From positions 682,001-746,000 of the forward strand of contig NZ_CABDUX010000001.1 of the NCBI RefSeq assembly GCF_901411515.1: a DNA stretch of 64,000 bases, given 5' to 3'. The position numbers and the translations under genes were made by a program. Shown one piece after another: positions 25,975 through 34,925 of this stretch. Each line of letters opens with the position of its first letter. The stretch's first letter is position 1. The notes beneath the pieces were generated by a model. That model was not told the origin of the DNA and searched no databases. It saw only the letters and a program-made list of their open reading frames with translations. This DNA is from Raoultibacter phocaeensis. GTDB lineage: Bacteria > Actinomycetota > Coriobacteriia > Coriobacteriales > Eggerthellaceae.

Positions 25975-26600
25975 AGGTATTCCTCCTTGTAGGCATAGAG
26001 CCGAAACATTTCGCACCATCGGTTGAGTTCGTCCATCAAATCGTCGATATCCACCGGTCTGCGCTGGCTGCGCCGCTGGTGCATGTAGCCGTCGGCCATC
26101 CAGATCAGCATGTTGAGCACGTATTTCGGATCGACCTCGTCTTTGAACTTGTCGAACCGTACGTTTTTGAAGTACGTTTTGAACATGTAGTCGATCTGGC
26201 GCTGCGTCCAATCGTCCATCGTGTCTTTGATGTCTTTGTGTTCGGGGTAGTATGCCCTGATGGAGAAATCGAGCACATGGGGTATTTTTTCGAGCACCGC
26301 GCGCTTGCTGTTCGCAGCGTAGGCGAGCAGCTCGAAGAAATCGTCGATCTCGTAGAACGCTTCATCAACAACAAGCTTGGTCATCATATCTGTGAGCCGC
26401 TCGATCAGATAGACGTAGAGCTCTTTCTTGTTTTTGAAGTAAAAGAACAAAAGACCCTTCGAGATACCCGCCTTGCGTGCTATTTCCTCAGTCGAAGCGC
26501 CTTTGTACTCGCTTTTGCCGAACGCCTCGACAGCGGCATTGACGATCGCCTCCTGACGCTCTTCGGACAAGCTTTCAAATTTTTCATAGCGGTCGTCCAT
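25971..26600 (-). CDS. TetR-family transcriptional regulator
   Basis: A 209-residue protein. The N-terminal helix-turn-helix reads EEIARKAGISKGLLFFYFKNKKELY (about residues 38-62), typical TetR; the C-terminal ligand domain is helical. It is the first gene of a tightly overlapping operon with the ABC ATPase and permease, so it likely represses its own operon and responds to an exported drug. A 12-base perfect dyad at 26649-26684, 49 bases upstream of the start, is a candidate operator. Confidence 0.92.
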   Translation of the reverse strand: MDDRYEKFESLSEERQEAIVNAAVEAFGKSEYKGASTEEIARKAGISKGLLFFYFKNKKELYVYLIERLTDMMTKLVVDEAFYEIDDFFELLAYAANSKRAVLEKIPHVLDFSIRAYYPEHKDIKDTMDDWTQRQIDYMFKTYFKNVRFDKFKDEVDPKYVLNMLIWMADGYMHQRRSQRRPVDIDDLMDELNRWCEMFRLYAYKEEYL

Positions 26601-26648
26601 GGCACATCCTCGTCGCGTGCGCTCGCAGCTTCCGCGCGAACCCGTCTA

Positions 26649-26684
26649 TTCGCCCCGATTGACCATGCGGTTAATCGGGGCGAA
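26649..26684. promoter_or_regulatory. Perfect 12-base inverted repeat upstream of the TetR-ABC operon
   Basis: TTCGCCCCGATT (26649-26660) and AATCGGGGCGAA (26673-26684) are exact reverse complements with a 12-base spacer. There is no T-run on either side. It could be the TetR operator or a terminator for the M23 gene downstream. Confidence 0.5.
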
Positions 26685-26782
26685 GCCCATACTATGCCAT
26701 TGACTATTTTTTTGAAGACCCCTCGCGAAGTTATTTCGGATGAGATGCAAGCCCTCAGTACGCTTCGCAAACAGCGCAGAGA

Positions 26783-27907
26783 CTAGAATTTCACAAAGAG
26801 CCGCGGATTGACGGGAGTGCCGTTGTATTCAACCTGAAAATGCAGATGAGGACCTGTAGAATAGCCAGTAGACCCCACGTATCCGATCACATCGCCGGCC
26901 GAAACCTGCTGCCCTATCGAAGCCGCCTGACTGCTCATGTGCATGTAGATGGTCACGAGCCCGCTGCCATGGTTGATTTTCACGGCCTTTCCGCCGCTTC
27001 CGTAATCACCGACATAGCTCACGGTGCCCGACGCGGCGGCTACGATGGGGGTACCTTCCGAAGCGCCGAGATCGATGCCGTTATGGTATTCACCGTCCCA
27101 CGCACCAGCCCAGCCGAATTCGTTCGTCACTGCAGGGCCTGACGGGCACGGATGCGTCCATCCCGCTATCGTGCCGAGCGAGCCGCCGATGTTATCGGCC
27201 TCCTGCAAACGGCGCACCGCCTCTTCTGCTGCAAGGCGCTCCGTCTCTTCGGTCGCTTTCATCATCACGAGCTCTTCGTTCACGCTTGCAAGCTGCCCAT
27301 CGAGCTCTTCTTTTGCTGCCTCTATCTCGTCGCGGGCGGCTTTCGCGGCAACGGCCTCTTCTTCTGCCTTCGTTTTTTCCGCCGAAAGCGTTGCCTCGGC
27401 TTTTTCCGCCCGAGCACGCGCATCCTTGCTCTCTTGCACGAGTTCGGCTTCGTTTGCGGTAATCTTCTCGCACGAATCCCACATAGTAATGAAATCGTCG
27501 AACGACTCCGCGCCGAGCAGCACGTTGAGAAAAGAAAGCGTGCCTCCGCTCTTGTACATGCCCGCTGCGCATTCCGAAAGCTTTTCCTGGAGTGCTTCGA
27601 CTTCCTTGTTCGCCTCTTCGAGGCGAGTGGTTGCGGCTTCGGCTGCCGCAGTGGCCCTTTCGTATTCTTCGGTAGCGCGATCGTACTCGTCGTTGGCTTC
27701 ATTCAGCTGCGTCTGCAGCGCATCGATGGAACTCATGAGCTCGCTTGCCTGGAGCTCTTTTACAGCAAGGGCGCCGGAGCTGGAAGCTGCATCGACATCG
27801 GCGTAAGCCGGCTGCACGGATAACGCCATACCTCCCGCCAGCACAGAAAAACAGAGCATCATGCCGAGCAAAGCCCTCGACACGCGCCCTTCGGTTGCAT
27901 GTGTCAT
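26783..27907 (-). CDS. M23-family murein hydrolase with coiled-coil domain
   Basis: A 374-residue secreted protein. The start (MTHATEGRV, with GAGG upstream) leads a signal peptide that ends at AYA-DVDA. A long coiled coil (about 50-240, with repeated EEANKEVEALQEK patterns) follows, then the M23 zinc peptidase domain: H and D in YHNGIDLG, H in MHMSS, and the HLHF motif. The C terminus ends near RLFVKF. This architecture matches EnvC- and NlpD-like amidase activators and the PcsB/Spr group, acting at the cell wall during division. Confidence 0.9.
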   Translation of the reverse strand: MTHATEGRVSRALLGMMLCFSVLAGGMALSVQPAYADVDAASSSGALAVKELQASELMSSIDALQTQLNEANDEYDRATEEYERATAAAEAATTRLEEANKEVEALQEKLSECAAGMYKSGGTLSFLNVLLGAESFDDFITMWDSCEKITANEAELVQESKDARARAEKAEATLSAEKTKAEEEAVAAKAARDEIEAAKEELDGQLASVNEELVMMKATEETERLAAEEAVRRLQEADNIGGSLGTIAGWTHPCPSGPAVTNEFGWAGAWDGEYHNGIDLGASEGTPIVAAASGTVSYVGDYGSGGKAVKINHGSGLVTIYMHMSSQAASIGQQVSAGDVIGYVGSTGYSTGPHLHFQVEYNGTPVNPRLFVKF

Positions 27908-28161
27908 ATATAACCTCAACTCACCTCTAGCAGGCTGATCGCCTGGAATTGTATGCAAGCTGGTTTGATAATGCCACTCAAACCGTAGCAGATGATGAGT
28001 ATACCGTACGTAAACGAATTATGTAATATATTGACATAAAGTGCAGAACTTCAGGTGGGGGAACCTGCGCCTGTCACCTACGCCGCTAAACCGAGATTGA
28101 CACGACTCAGCACGGCGCGCGACGACGCCGGCGCATCGGCTCCCGAACGCACGTCGAAGCC

Positions 28162-30165
28162 TTATCTCGCGCCGCCGCCTCCGCCGCCGAAACCGCCTCC
28201 GCCGCCGCCCGAGAAGCCGCCGCCGAAACCGCCGCCGCTCGAGAAGTTGCCCTGAGCGGCCGACATTGCAGCTTGCGCGGTGTTCACCGTGTTGGCAAGC
28301 GACGCTTGGAACAGATCGCTCGCGGCTGGCATGGCCGATCCATGAACACCGTACGATGTGCTGTACCAGAACCACCAAGGCACGTATCCGGCCGAGTACA
28401 TCATGCCGTCGTCCTGGAACAGCTCGGGCACCTTCAGTTCAAGCGCCTTGATAACCTCGCGCGCGATACCGAAGATGAACGCGTAGACCATGAATTCGCC
28501 CCACACCTTCACATCGGTGGGCGGGCGCTCGTCGAGAGCCGAAAAGTCTTTGAGCCAAGCACGCAGCGCCTTGCACTTCGCGTCGAGCGTGCTTCCTTCC
28601 TGGCTTCTGCGCGGCATGTAGTTGGCGATCACCAGAAGCGCTATCACCGTGGGTACCACGAACACGAGCGGGATGAAGTTCCCCGTCACGATTGAAAGCC
28701 CGACGCCTATCACACCGAATGCGATGGCAACGCCGAGGATGATCCACTGGTAGCGCTCGCCCTTCGCTTCGAAGAAGTCACGCCTGTTTACAGCAGCTGT
28801 CACGATACCTTGCCAGGTGCTCAGAGCATCCACGAACTCCTCGGCGTGATCTTTGCCGTACTGTTCGATGGTTCTGAACCACAGCGAATCAGCACCGCCT
28901 GCCACCTTGTTGAACAAAAGATCCATCGCCGCCGTGTCGATCGGATCAGTAAGCGTAGAAGCCACGGCGGAAACGCGCGTCAGGTAGTAGTCCTCGACGA
29001 TTTTCGTGCGCCCGAAAGATGCCGGCTGCTCATAGCTTCCTTTGTTGATCTGGATCGCACCCTTATGCGAGAGGTACATGAGCGTGGCCGTGAGATCGTC
29101 GTTGCTCTCCTTATTCCAGCGCCACAAACGCGCCATCACTACCGGGTGATCCTGCTTTGAAGGCACATCGCGCCAATACTCGTCGGTGAATTCAGGCTTA
29201 TGTTCGCGTCCGTACTTGAAGTAGAGACGCAACGCCCATGCGATGAGCAGCACCGCCGCGATGCCGCACGCAATAACGAAACCGAGAGAGAATACACGCA
29301 TGCGGTTCGCCTGATCGGACCACGATTGCTCTTCCTTGAGAATGGTATCGAGACCGTTTTGGTCGCGCGTGGCGGTTGATTGTTCGCTGCCGAGATTCGT
29401 AAGCCACGCAGTGGGAAACGCCACGCGCGCTTCGGCGTACTGGCCCGCGTTCACTTTGGGAACGGTGTAGACGACCGAGCCGTCGCCGTTGATCTCCACC
29501 ACGCCGTCAAGCGGGCCGTGTCCCCATGCGCGCACGGTTTCCCCCGCCACGACCGATGCGTCCGCTGGAACCGGAAGATAAAGCGTCATCGTGACGTTTT
29601 CCGAGGCTACTTCCCACTGATCGCCCACGTACTGCCAGTACACATCGGCGACGTCCTGGTAGGCTAGTATCTCGTTTACGATCGTGTAATCGAGCGTAAC
29701 CACCATCTTTTCATCGGACGCGTTGAAGAACACGTATACGCTGTTCTTAGGCGAGTCGACCGAGTACGCATCGGTGCCGGGGCCGCCGGCCTCCCGCCAT
29801 TCGAGATTGAACGAAGTCTCTTTAAGCTGAACGGTTTCACCCGAAGGCATACCGTCTGCGCCGAGCTTGGTAAGGCTCACGCCGTTGATTTTGAGATGGG
29901 CGTCGCTCGGAAGAGCGCTGAACGTCCACCAGAGCGCCGTGAAATCGCCGTCGAAATCGAACGTGCGCTGTTCGACGACATCGAGCGAACCGTCGGTGGT
30001 CGCGTTGGCGGTTATATCGACCTTCGGGCACGTATAGCTTTTCGCAAAAGCCTGCTCGGGCACCACCGAAATCACCGCTAGAGCAGCGAACAGACACAGC
30101 GCAAACACCGCAGCTACGGCAGGAAACATCCTTCCTCCCATTTGCGGACGGCTCATGTTTTGCAC
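28162..30165 (-). CDS. DUF2207 membrane protein with glycine-rich tail
   Basis: A 667-residue protein. The start chosen is the GTG at 30165, six bases after AAGGAGG; the ATG at 30169-30171 abuts that site. It has a signal peptide ending around QAFA-KSYT, an extracytoplasmic DUF2207 domain (FDGDFTALWWTFSALP), a membrane helix at about 300-320, a cytoplasmic segment, then two helices (about 480-525). The C terminus is a run of Gly-Gly-Phe repeats. Its function is not established. Confidence 0.8.
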   Translation of the reverse strand: MQNMSRPQMGGRMFPAVAAVFALCLFAALAVISVVPEQAFAKSYTCPKVDITANATTDGSLDVVEQRTFDFDGDFTALWWTFSALPSDAHLKINGVSLTKLGADGMPSGETVQLKETSFNLEWREAGGPGTDAYSVDSPKNSVYVFFNASDEKMVVTLDYTIVNEILAYQDVADVYWQYVGDQWEVASENVTMTLYLPVPADASVVAGETVRAWGHGPLDGVVEINGDGSVVYTVPKVNAGQYAEARVAFPTAWLTNLGSEQSTATRDQNGLDTILKEEQSWSDQANRMRVFSLGFVIACGIAAVLLIAWALRLYFKYGREHKPEFTDEYWRDVPSKQDHPVVMARLWRWNKESNDDLTATLMYLSHKGAIQINKGSYEQPASFGRTKIVEDYYLTRVSAVASTLTDPIDTAAMDLLFNKVAGGADSLWFRTIEQYGKDHAEEFVDALSTWQGIVTAAVNRRDFFEAKGERYQWIILGVAIAFGVIGVGLSIVTGNFIPLVFVVPTVIALLVIANYMPRRSQEGSTLDAKCKALRAWLKDFSALDERPPTDVKVWGEFMVYAFIFGIAREVIKALELKVPELFQDDGMMYSAGYVPWWFWYSTSYGVHGSAMPAASDLFQASLANTVNTAQAAMSAAQGNFSSGGGFGGGFSGGGGGGFGGGGGGAR

Positions 30166-30228
30166 GTTCATCCTCCTTGCCAGATGATGGCCCAAACGGT
30201 ATCATTGCAAACCGCACCTTTATTTCGC

Positions 30229-30319
30229 GGAGAGCTGACCGAGAGGCCGAAGGTGCTCGCCTGCTAAGCGAGTACACGCCACAAGCGTGTCCGGGGTTCG
30301 AATCCCCGGCTCTCCGCCA
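30229..30319 (+). tRNA. tRNA-Ser (anticodon GCU)
   Basis: The acceptor stem GGAGAGC pairs with GCTCTCC before G and an encoded CCA. The anticodon loop CTGCTAA gives GCU. A long variable arm (TACACGCCACAAGCGTGT) and the T-loop GGTTCGAATCC identify a class II serine tRNA. Confidence 0.95.
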
Positions 30320-30333
30320 CGTTTGCCATTGTA

Positions 30334-30371
30334 CCGTATATGCCGGAAGGCGCCGCGTTCGGCATATACGG
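30334..30371. repeat. Perfect 12-base inverted repeat after tRNA-Ser
   Basis: CCGTATATGCCG (30334-30345) and CGGCATATACGG (30360-30371) flank a 14-base loop. No T-run follows. A second hairpin CCGAACC/GGTTCGG lies at 30457-30479. These could be processing or termination elements for the tRNA. Confidence 0.45.
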
Positions 30372-30577
30372 CGTTACACATCTGCCACATCCCAATCGCC
30401 GCATCATACCCGTGCAACGCGCCGTTCGTACCTACTGGCTGTCTAGCAAATACTCACCGAACCGTTCTTTATGGTTCGGCAACAGATCCTTGCCAACGCA
30501 TCCCCAAGCGAAGTTCAGTCGACGCCGATCGGCTATCATCGGGCGAGAAAACACCGCTCACGACCCGAGGAGCTCGC

Positions 30578-31579
30578 ATGGATATGAAAGCCATCGTCGT
30601 TTCTGAATTCGGCGACGAAACCGTTTTGGTTGAACAAAGCATATCTCTCCCCCATCCCGAACAAGGCGAGGTGCGCATCAAGCTGTTCGCAGCGGGGGTG
30701 AACCCCGTGGAAACCTACATCAGGTCGGGAGACTATCCGGGACTTCCTTCCCTGCCCTACACACCCGGCAACGACGGCGCAGGCGTTGTCGACGCCGTCG
30801 GCGAGGGGGTGGAATCGCTCGAAAAAGGCGAGCGCGTATTCGTCGCTGCCGCTCTTGCGAAGCGGAACACGGGCACCTACGCAGAATACGTCGTATGCGA
30901 CGCGTCGGCCGTACAGGCGCTTCCCGATGCTCTTTCGTTCGAAGCGGGCGCAGGGCTCGGCACCCCGGGTCTTGCGGCAGGTGATGCCCTCTTCGTTCGG
31001 GCAGCCATAAAGCCCGGCGAGATCGTACTCGTCCATGGAGCCAGCGGCGGTGTCGGCATGCTTGCGGTGCAGCTCGCGCGCAGACGCGGCGCGATTGTTT
31101 TCGGCACAGCAGGCGATAGGGAAGGCCTCGCCCTCGTCGCCCGGCTTGGCGCCCACCGCACGTTCAACCATCGAGAGGAAGGCTACATCGACGACATCGT
31201 AGCGGCCACCCACGGCCGCGGAGTCGACGCGATCCTTGAAACCAACGCCCATATCAATCTTATGAAAGACCTTTCGATGACGGGCCATCGGGGTCGTATC
31301 GTCGTAGTCGGAAGCCGCGGCACAATCGAATTCGATCCCCGGGCAACGATGCGCACCGACACCTCCGTGCTCGGCATGGGAGCCGCAAACATGAGTGAAG
31401 CTGAACTCTCTCAGGTCATGCACGCGCTCGGTGCGGCCCTGGAAACCGGTATGGAAGTTGTGGTCGATCGGGCTTTCGCACTCGAAGATGCCAGCAAAGC
31501 CCATGAGGCGGTCACCGAACACGGGAAAAATGGCAAGATCGTGCTTACGATTCGCCATGCTCCCGATACCGCAGATTAG
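30578..31579 (+). CDS. NADPH:quinone reductase / zinc-free alcohol dehydrogenase family
   Basis: A 333-residue medium-chain reductase. The start at 30578 (MDMKAIVVSEFG) follows GAGGAG. The GroES-like half reads RIKLFAAGVNPVETY and PYTPGNDGAGVVDAVG; the nucleotide-binding half has the glycine-rich loop VHGASGGVGMLAVQLA. Zinc-binding cysteines of alcohol dehydrogenases are absent, as in quinone oxidoreductases of the QOR type. It is convergent with the hybrid kinase, the stops overlapping by four bases. Confidence 0.88.
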   Translation: MDMKAIVVSEFGDETVLVEQSISLPHPEQGEVRIKLFAAGVNPVETYIRSGDYPGLPSLPYTPGNDGAGVVDAVGEGVESLEKGERVFVAAALAKRNTGTYAEYVVCDASAVQALPDALSFEAGAGLGTPGLAAGDALFVRAAIKPGEIVLVHGASGGVGMLAVQLARRRGAIVFGTAGDREGLALVARLGAHRTFNHREEGYIDDIVAATHGRGVDAILETNAHINLMKDLSMTGHRGRIVVVGSRGTIEFDPRATMRTDTSVLGMGAANMSEAELSQVMHALGAALETGMEVVVDRAFALEDASKAHEAVTEHGKNGKIVLTIRHAPDTAD

Positions 31580-33855
31580 AGCAGCGCCCGCTTAAGGATG
31601 CGCTCTACCTCAGTAAAATCGATGGGCTTGGTAAGGTAGCCGTCCATACCCGCCTCCATCGCTTGGCGCCTGTCTTCGGTGAAAGCGTTCGCCGACATGG
31701 CAACGATGGGCGGTCTCGCACGCCCGTCCCGTTTTGCCTCGTCGCAGATCGTGCGGGCAGCTTCCAGGCCGTCCATGCGAGGCATCTGGACGTCCATGAA
31801 GATGAGCTGGTAGTATCCGACTGGAGCCTCGCGAACCTTCTCGACTGCCTCGACTCCGTCCCATGCGCAGTCCACCTCTGCGCCTGTTCTCCCGATCACT
31901 TCCAGGGCAATTTCCACATTGAGCTCGTTATCTTCGACAAGCAGAACCCGTTTGCCCGAGCAATCGGGAGCCTGTTCGTGCTCCATGATGTAGTCGATCG
32001 GCTCGCCTTCGCCGCACACGCTTTTCATGGCGAAGTATAGCTTCGATTTGAAAAGCGGCTTCGAAAGGAAAGCCGTCACACCCGCCTCAAGCGCCTCCTC
32101 TTCCACTTCCGACCAATCGTAGGCGCTCAACAACACGATGGGCGTCTCGTCGCCGATGGCTTCACGGATGCGACGCACCGTTTCAACCCCATCCATGCCG
32201 GGCATGACCCAGTCGACGATAATCGTGTGGTAATCGCGGCCCGCACGGTGGGCTCCCACGACAAGCTCTACCGCCTCTTCACCCGACAGCGCCTGATCAC
32301 CCGAGATGCCTATGCTCGCAAGCATGTCGAGCGTGCTTTCGCAGATATCCGGATCGTCATCGACGAGCAGCACCCTCGCTTCGGCAAGATCGATGGGTGC
32401 AAACTCTTCGTCATCCGTCTTCGCAACCATCAGCGGCACCTCGACAGTGAATTTCGAACCGACTCCCACCTTGCTTTCAACTTCGATGGTGCCACCCATC
32501 ATGTCGACGATGTTCTTTGTGATCGACATCCCCAAACCTGCACCTTCGACTCTGCTGGTCATGGAGTTTTTCTCGCGTTCGAACGGATCGAATATCTTGT
32601 TGGCGAATTCCTGTGTCATGCCGATGCCGTCGTCTTCGACAGCGAACCTGAATGTGAGCTTATCCTCTTCATCGGTGGGAAGCTCGGCGATCTTCACTCG
32701 CACGGTTCCCCCTGCCGGGGTGTATTTGATTGCATTGCCCACCAGATTGAGCAGTATTTGATTGACCCGCATGGGATCGCCGATCACGGTTTCCTTGTCT
32801 ACATTGCCGACTACTACATCGAGCGTAAGCTGTTTCGCCTTCGCTTGCGGCTGAATGATCGTGACGAATCCGTTTACCAGTTCGGGAAACGAAAACGTTT
32901 CACAGTTGAGCGCAATGCGGCCGTTCTCGATCATGCTCATATCGAGCACGTCGTTGATGAGGCCGAGCAGATGCCTTGACGATACGGTTATCTTCCCCAG
33001 ACACTCCTTCACCCTCAGCGGATCTTCGAGGTGAGTGCCTGCGATAGCCGTGAGTCCGATGATCGCATTGAGCGGCGTGCGGATATCGTGTGACATGTTC
33101 GATAGGAACTGCGTTTTAGCGGCGTTTGCCTCCTGGGCCGATGCGAGCGCCTCTTCGAGATTGCGCTGCAGCTTAAGGCGGAGCAGGCGCTTTCTCCGCA
33201 GCACCGCAAGATAGATACCCAACGCCACCAACACAGCTGCCATGATAATGCTCGCGGACATGATGGTCTTGAAGATAACGCTGCCAACGACGTCGTAGAG
33301 CGTATCGAACATGCTTGACGCGCCGTCCAGAACCGCGTTGTTCCACCCGAGCAAATCAGCGATAAGGGGATCGATGCGCTTTTCGACGAAAGCGTCGATG
33401 CTTTCGTCGGATACCGTCTCGTCGCGGCACAGGGATAAAAGCTCAGCCTGCGCCACCCTCAGCTCGTCATAGCCGTTTCGCAGCTCATCGGCGTAGTCGC
33501 TGCCGGTCAGCGTCCGATCTTTAATGAAGGCGATCCTCTCGGATAGGTCGCCGTCGATTGCGTCGAACGACCGCTCGACGCTATCGATCGCCTGGTCGGT
33601 TCGCACGTAGGCAAGCCGTTCGGCAAGCGTTTGCAGTTGACCGAGCGAAGTTTCGACTTGACCTGCGGCAACCGTAACTGGATAAGGGTGATCTTTGATC
33701 AGGTCGATTTGCTGCCCGATTTCCCTCATATTGAGCAACGTCGTAGCGTAGAAGGCGGCGAGGAGAAGGATGAGCACCGTCGCGGTGACGGCCGACAACG
33801 TTCTTGTTTTGTCCCAGTGCTCCTCGTGCCCGTTCGGTTCGGCTGCATTGCGCAT
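31576..33855 (-). CDS. Hybrid sensor histidine kinase with two receiver domains
   Basis: A 759-residue protein. Helices at about 23-43 and 196-219 frame a helical extracytoplasmic sensor. HisKA has H256 in SHDIRTPLNAI, then the ATPase domain (NLVGNAIKY, DDGIGM, GAGLGMSI). Two receivers follow: the first with D548 in VDWVMPGMDG, the second with D688 in MDVQMPRMDG. There is no Hpt or output domain. The start at 33855 has only a weak binding site. The transcript begins at a good promoter (34051-34079) and carries a cyclic-di-GMP-I riboswitch (33951-34027), so expression should follow the second messenger. Confidence 0.93.
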   Translation of the reverse strand: MRNAAEPNGHEEHWDKTRTLSAVTATVLILLLAAFYATTLLNMREIGQQIDLIKDHPYPVTVAAGQVETSLGQLQTLAERLAYVRTDQAIDSVERSFDAIDGDLSERIAFIKDRTLTGSDYADELRNGYDELRVAQAELLSLCRDETVSDESIDAFVEKRIDPLIADLLGWNNAVLDGASSMFDTLYDVVGSVIFKTIMSASIIMAAVLVALGIYLAVLRRKRLLRLKLQRNLEEALASAQEANAAKTQFLSNMSHDIRTPLNAIIGLTAIAGTHLEDPLRVKECLGKITVSSRHLLGLINDVLDMSMIENGRIALNCETFSFPELVNGFVTIIQPQAKAKQLTLDVVVGNVDKETVIGDPMRVNQILLNLVGNAIKYTPAGGTVRVKIAELPTDEEDKLTFRFAVEDDGIGMTQEFANKIFDPFEREKNSMTSRVEGAGLGMSITKNIVDMMGGTIEVESKVGVGSKFTVEVPLMVAKTDDEEFAPIDLAEARVLLVDDDPDICESTLDMLASIGISGDQALSGEEAVELVVGAHRAGRDYHTIIVDWVMPGMDGVETVRRIREAIGDETPIVLLSAYDWSEVEEEALEAGVTAFLSKPLFKSKLYFAMKSVCGEGEPIDYIMEHEQAPDCSGKRVLLVEDNELNVEIALEVIGRTGAEVDCAWDGVEAVEKVREAPVGYYQLIFMDVQMPRMDGLEAARTICDEAKRDGRARPPIVAMSANAFTEDRRQAMEAGMDGYLTKPIDFTEVERILKRALL

Positions 33856-33950
33856 ACGGCGGCACCGCTTTCGTCGATGGTCTTCGCAATCGGCACTACC
33901 GCGCAGCACGACACGCAAACAGCCGAGTAATACCCGGCTGCAAAAACGTT

Positions 33951-34027
33951 TGCAACTGGCTAGCCGCCATTTCTGGTGAGGCCCCTGTAGCTTTGCGTCG
34001 CCGGCTTTCGCCGGGTTTGCCGATTAG
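33951..34027 (-). ncRNA. Cyclic-di-GMP-I (GEMM) riboswitch
   Basis: Read on the minus strand: GCAAACC, then a stem closed by a GAAA tetraloop (CGGC GAAA GCCGG), then CGACGCAAAGCTAC, then a second stem containing GGGGCCT and ending GGCTAGCCAGTTGC. GACGCAAAGC together with the GAAA loop and the ...TAGCC.. GTTGC end is the GEMM-I signature. It lies between the promoter at 34051-34079 and the hybrid kinase start, 96 bases upstream of it. Hairpins after the aptamer (CAGCCG/CGGCTG near 33920-33940) may be the expression platform; no clear T-run was seen, so the on/off sense is unknown. Confidence 0.85.
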
Positions 34028-34050
34028 TCCTATTTTGTTATCGGGTAACT

Positions 34051-34079
34051 AATATATAACGATTAATTTTAATTATCAA
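34051..34079 (-). promoter_or_regulatory. Sigma-70-type promoter for riboswitch and hybrid kinase
   Basis: On the minus strand, TTGATA (34074-34079) and TATATT (34051-34056) are separated by exactly 17 bases in an AT-rich stretch. The start site would be near 34044, just before the riboswitch. Confidence 0.75.
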
Positions 34080-34233
34080 GCATTAACCCGAAGAATTCTA
34101 GCCGAGCGGCGAACGGACCGGAATGCACCCCTGTGCCGACCGCCGCGATCGGTCACGACAGCCCATCCGGCGGCAAGCGTCGGGTCGCCCCAAAAAACAT
34201 TCCCCGACTTAATGCGCTGCGCGAAGCCACTAA

Positions 34234-34263
34234 AAGGCCCGCTTGCCTAAGCAAACGGGCCTT
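34234..34263 (-). terminator. Rho-independent terminator of molybdoenzyme operon B
   Basis: Arms AAGGCCCGCTTG and CAAACGGGCCTT pair with one mismatch around a 6-base loop. On the minus strand the stem is followed by TTTTAG. It lies about 60 bases after the TorD stop. Confidence 0.8.
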
Positions 34264-34325
34264 GGTTCGGATGCTACCTTGAAGTCCGCTGCAATGGGTT
34301 TTGCTTCATTACCCTGTACGGACCG

Positions 34326-34925
34326 TTAAGCTGCAACCGCATCTTCGACGAAACACCGCAGACCGCCAGCGACCAAACAGGCCAATGAACGATAGTAGTC
34401 TGTTTGAGCATGAGCTTGCACTTTTTGCATCCATGCATCAACCCAAGGATGCATATAGGTTTCGACAAACTCTCGGGCAGCCACCATCTTGTTTTCTTCG
34501 AGAAGCCGGGATACGAACTCAAGCTCCAAACCGAGATGGTCATCGGGCTCATGGTGCTTCTTCTTCAGTTCGAAGCCATAGTGCTCGTAATACCTTCGGA
34601 CAAACAAAGTGTGCTCGGTAAAAAGAAGATTCTCCTTATCGAGGTACACAGACCCCCAAGGGGGGGCAATCACGTCGTCTATGCCCATCATCATCCGCAG
34701 CCAATCGCTTTTGGCAGCACGGGTCAGTTCGTCCGCAGACGCACGACCAAGCCAGTCGTTCATAAGCTTTTGTCCTTGGATGACACGTTCGTCACAGGCT
34801 GCATACGGCAGTTCCTCGAAAAGTCTCTGGTTTTGCAGCATTCCCATATCCTGAGAGTTTGGTTCGCAGTAGACAAGCTCGCCGAGCAGTCGAAAGAAAA
34901 CCGATGCAGCCTGGGTATCCATCAT
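34326..34925 (-). CDS. TorD/DmsD-family molybdoenzyme chaperone (operon B)
   Basis: A 199-residue helical protein with APPWGSVYLDKENLLF and DDHLGLELEFVSRLL, the two landmark segments of TorD-type chaperones. The start overlaps the ferredoxin subunit stop (ATGA). Its client should be the enzyme at 35568-38462. It is paralogous to the chaperone at 15186-15878 (APPWECVYLTKERVLF). A terminator follows at 34234-34263. Confidence 0.9.
   Translation of the reverse strand: MMDTQAASVFFRLLGELVYCEPNSQDMGMLQNQRLFEELPYAACDERVIQGQKLMNDWLGRASADELTRAAKSDWLRMMMGIDDVIAPPWGSVYLDKENLLFTEHTLFVRRYYEHYGFELKKKHHEPDDHLGLELEFVSRLLEENKMVAAREFVETYMHPWVDAWMQKVQAHAQTDYYRSLACLVAGGLRCFVEDAVAA

Larger units (their letters stand above)
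33856..34325. other. Intergenic region: riboswitch, promoter and a terminator
   Basis: Contains, on the minus strand from right to left, the terminator of operon B (34234-34263), a GC-rich stretch without recognisable features, the promoter (34051-34079), the cyclic-di-GMP riboswitch and the leader of the hybrid kinase. No extra gene is seen. Confidence 0.7.

Noticed and set aside
28055-28255. Proline-rich frame (PPPPPP)
   Set aside because: It is antisense to the glycine-rich tail of the DUF2207 protein.
33856-33918. Upstream start of the hybrid kinase
   Set aside because: The added residues are basic and cysteine-rich with no binding site and lie in the riboswitch leader.
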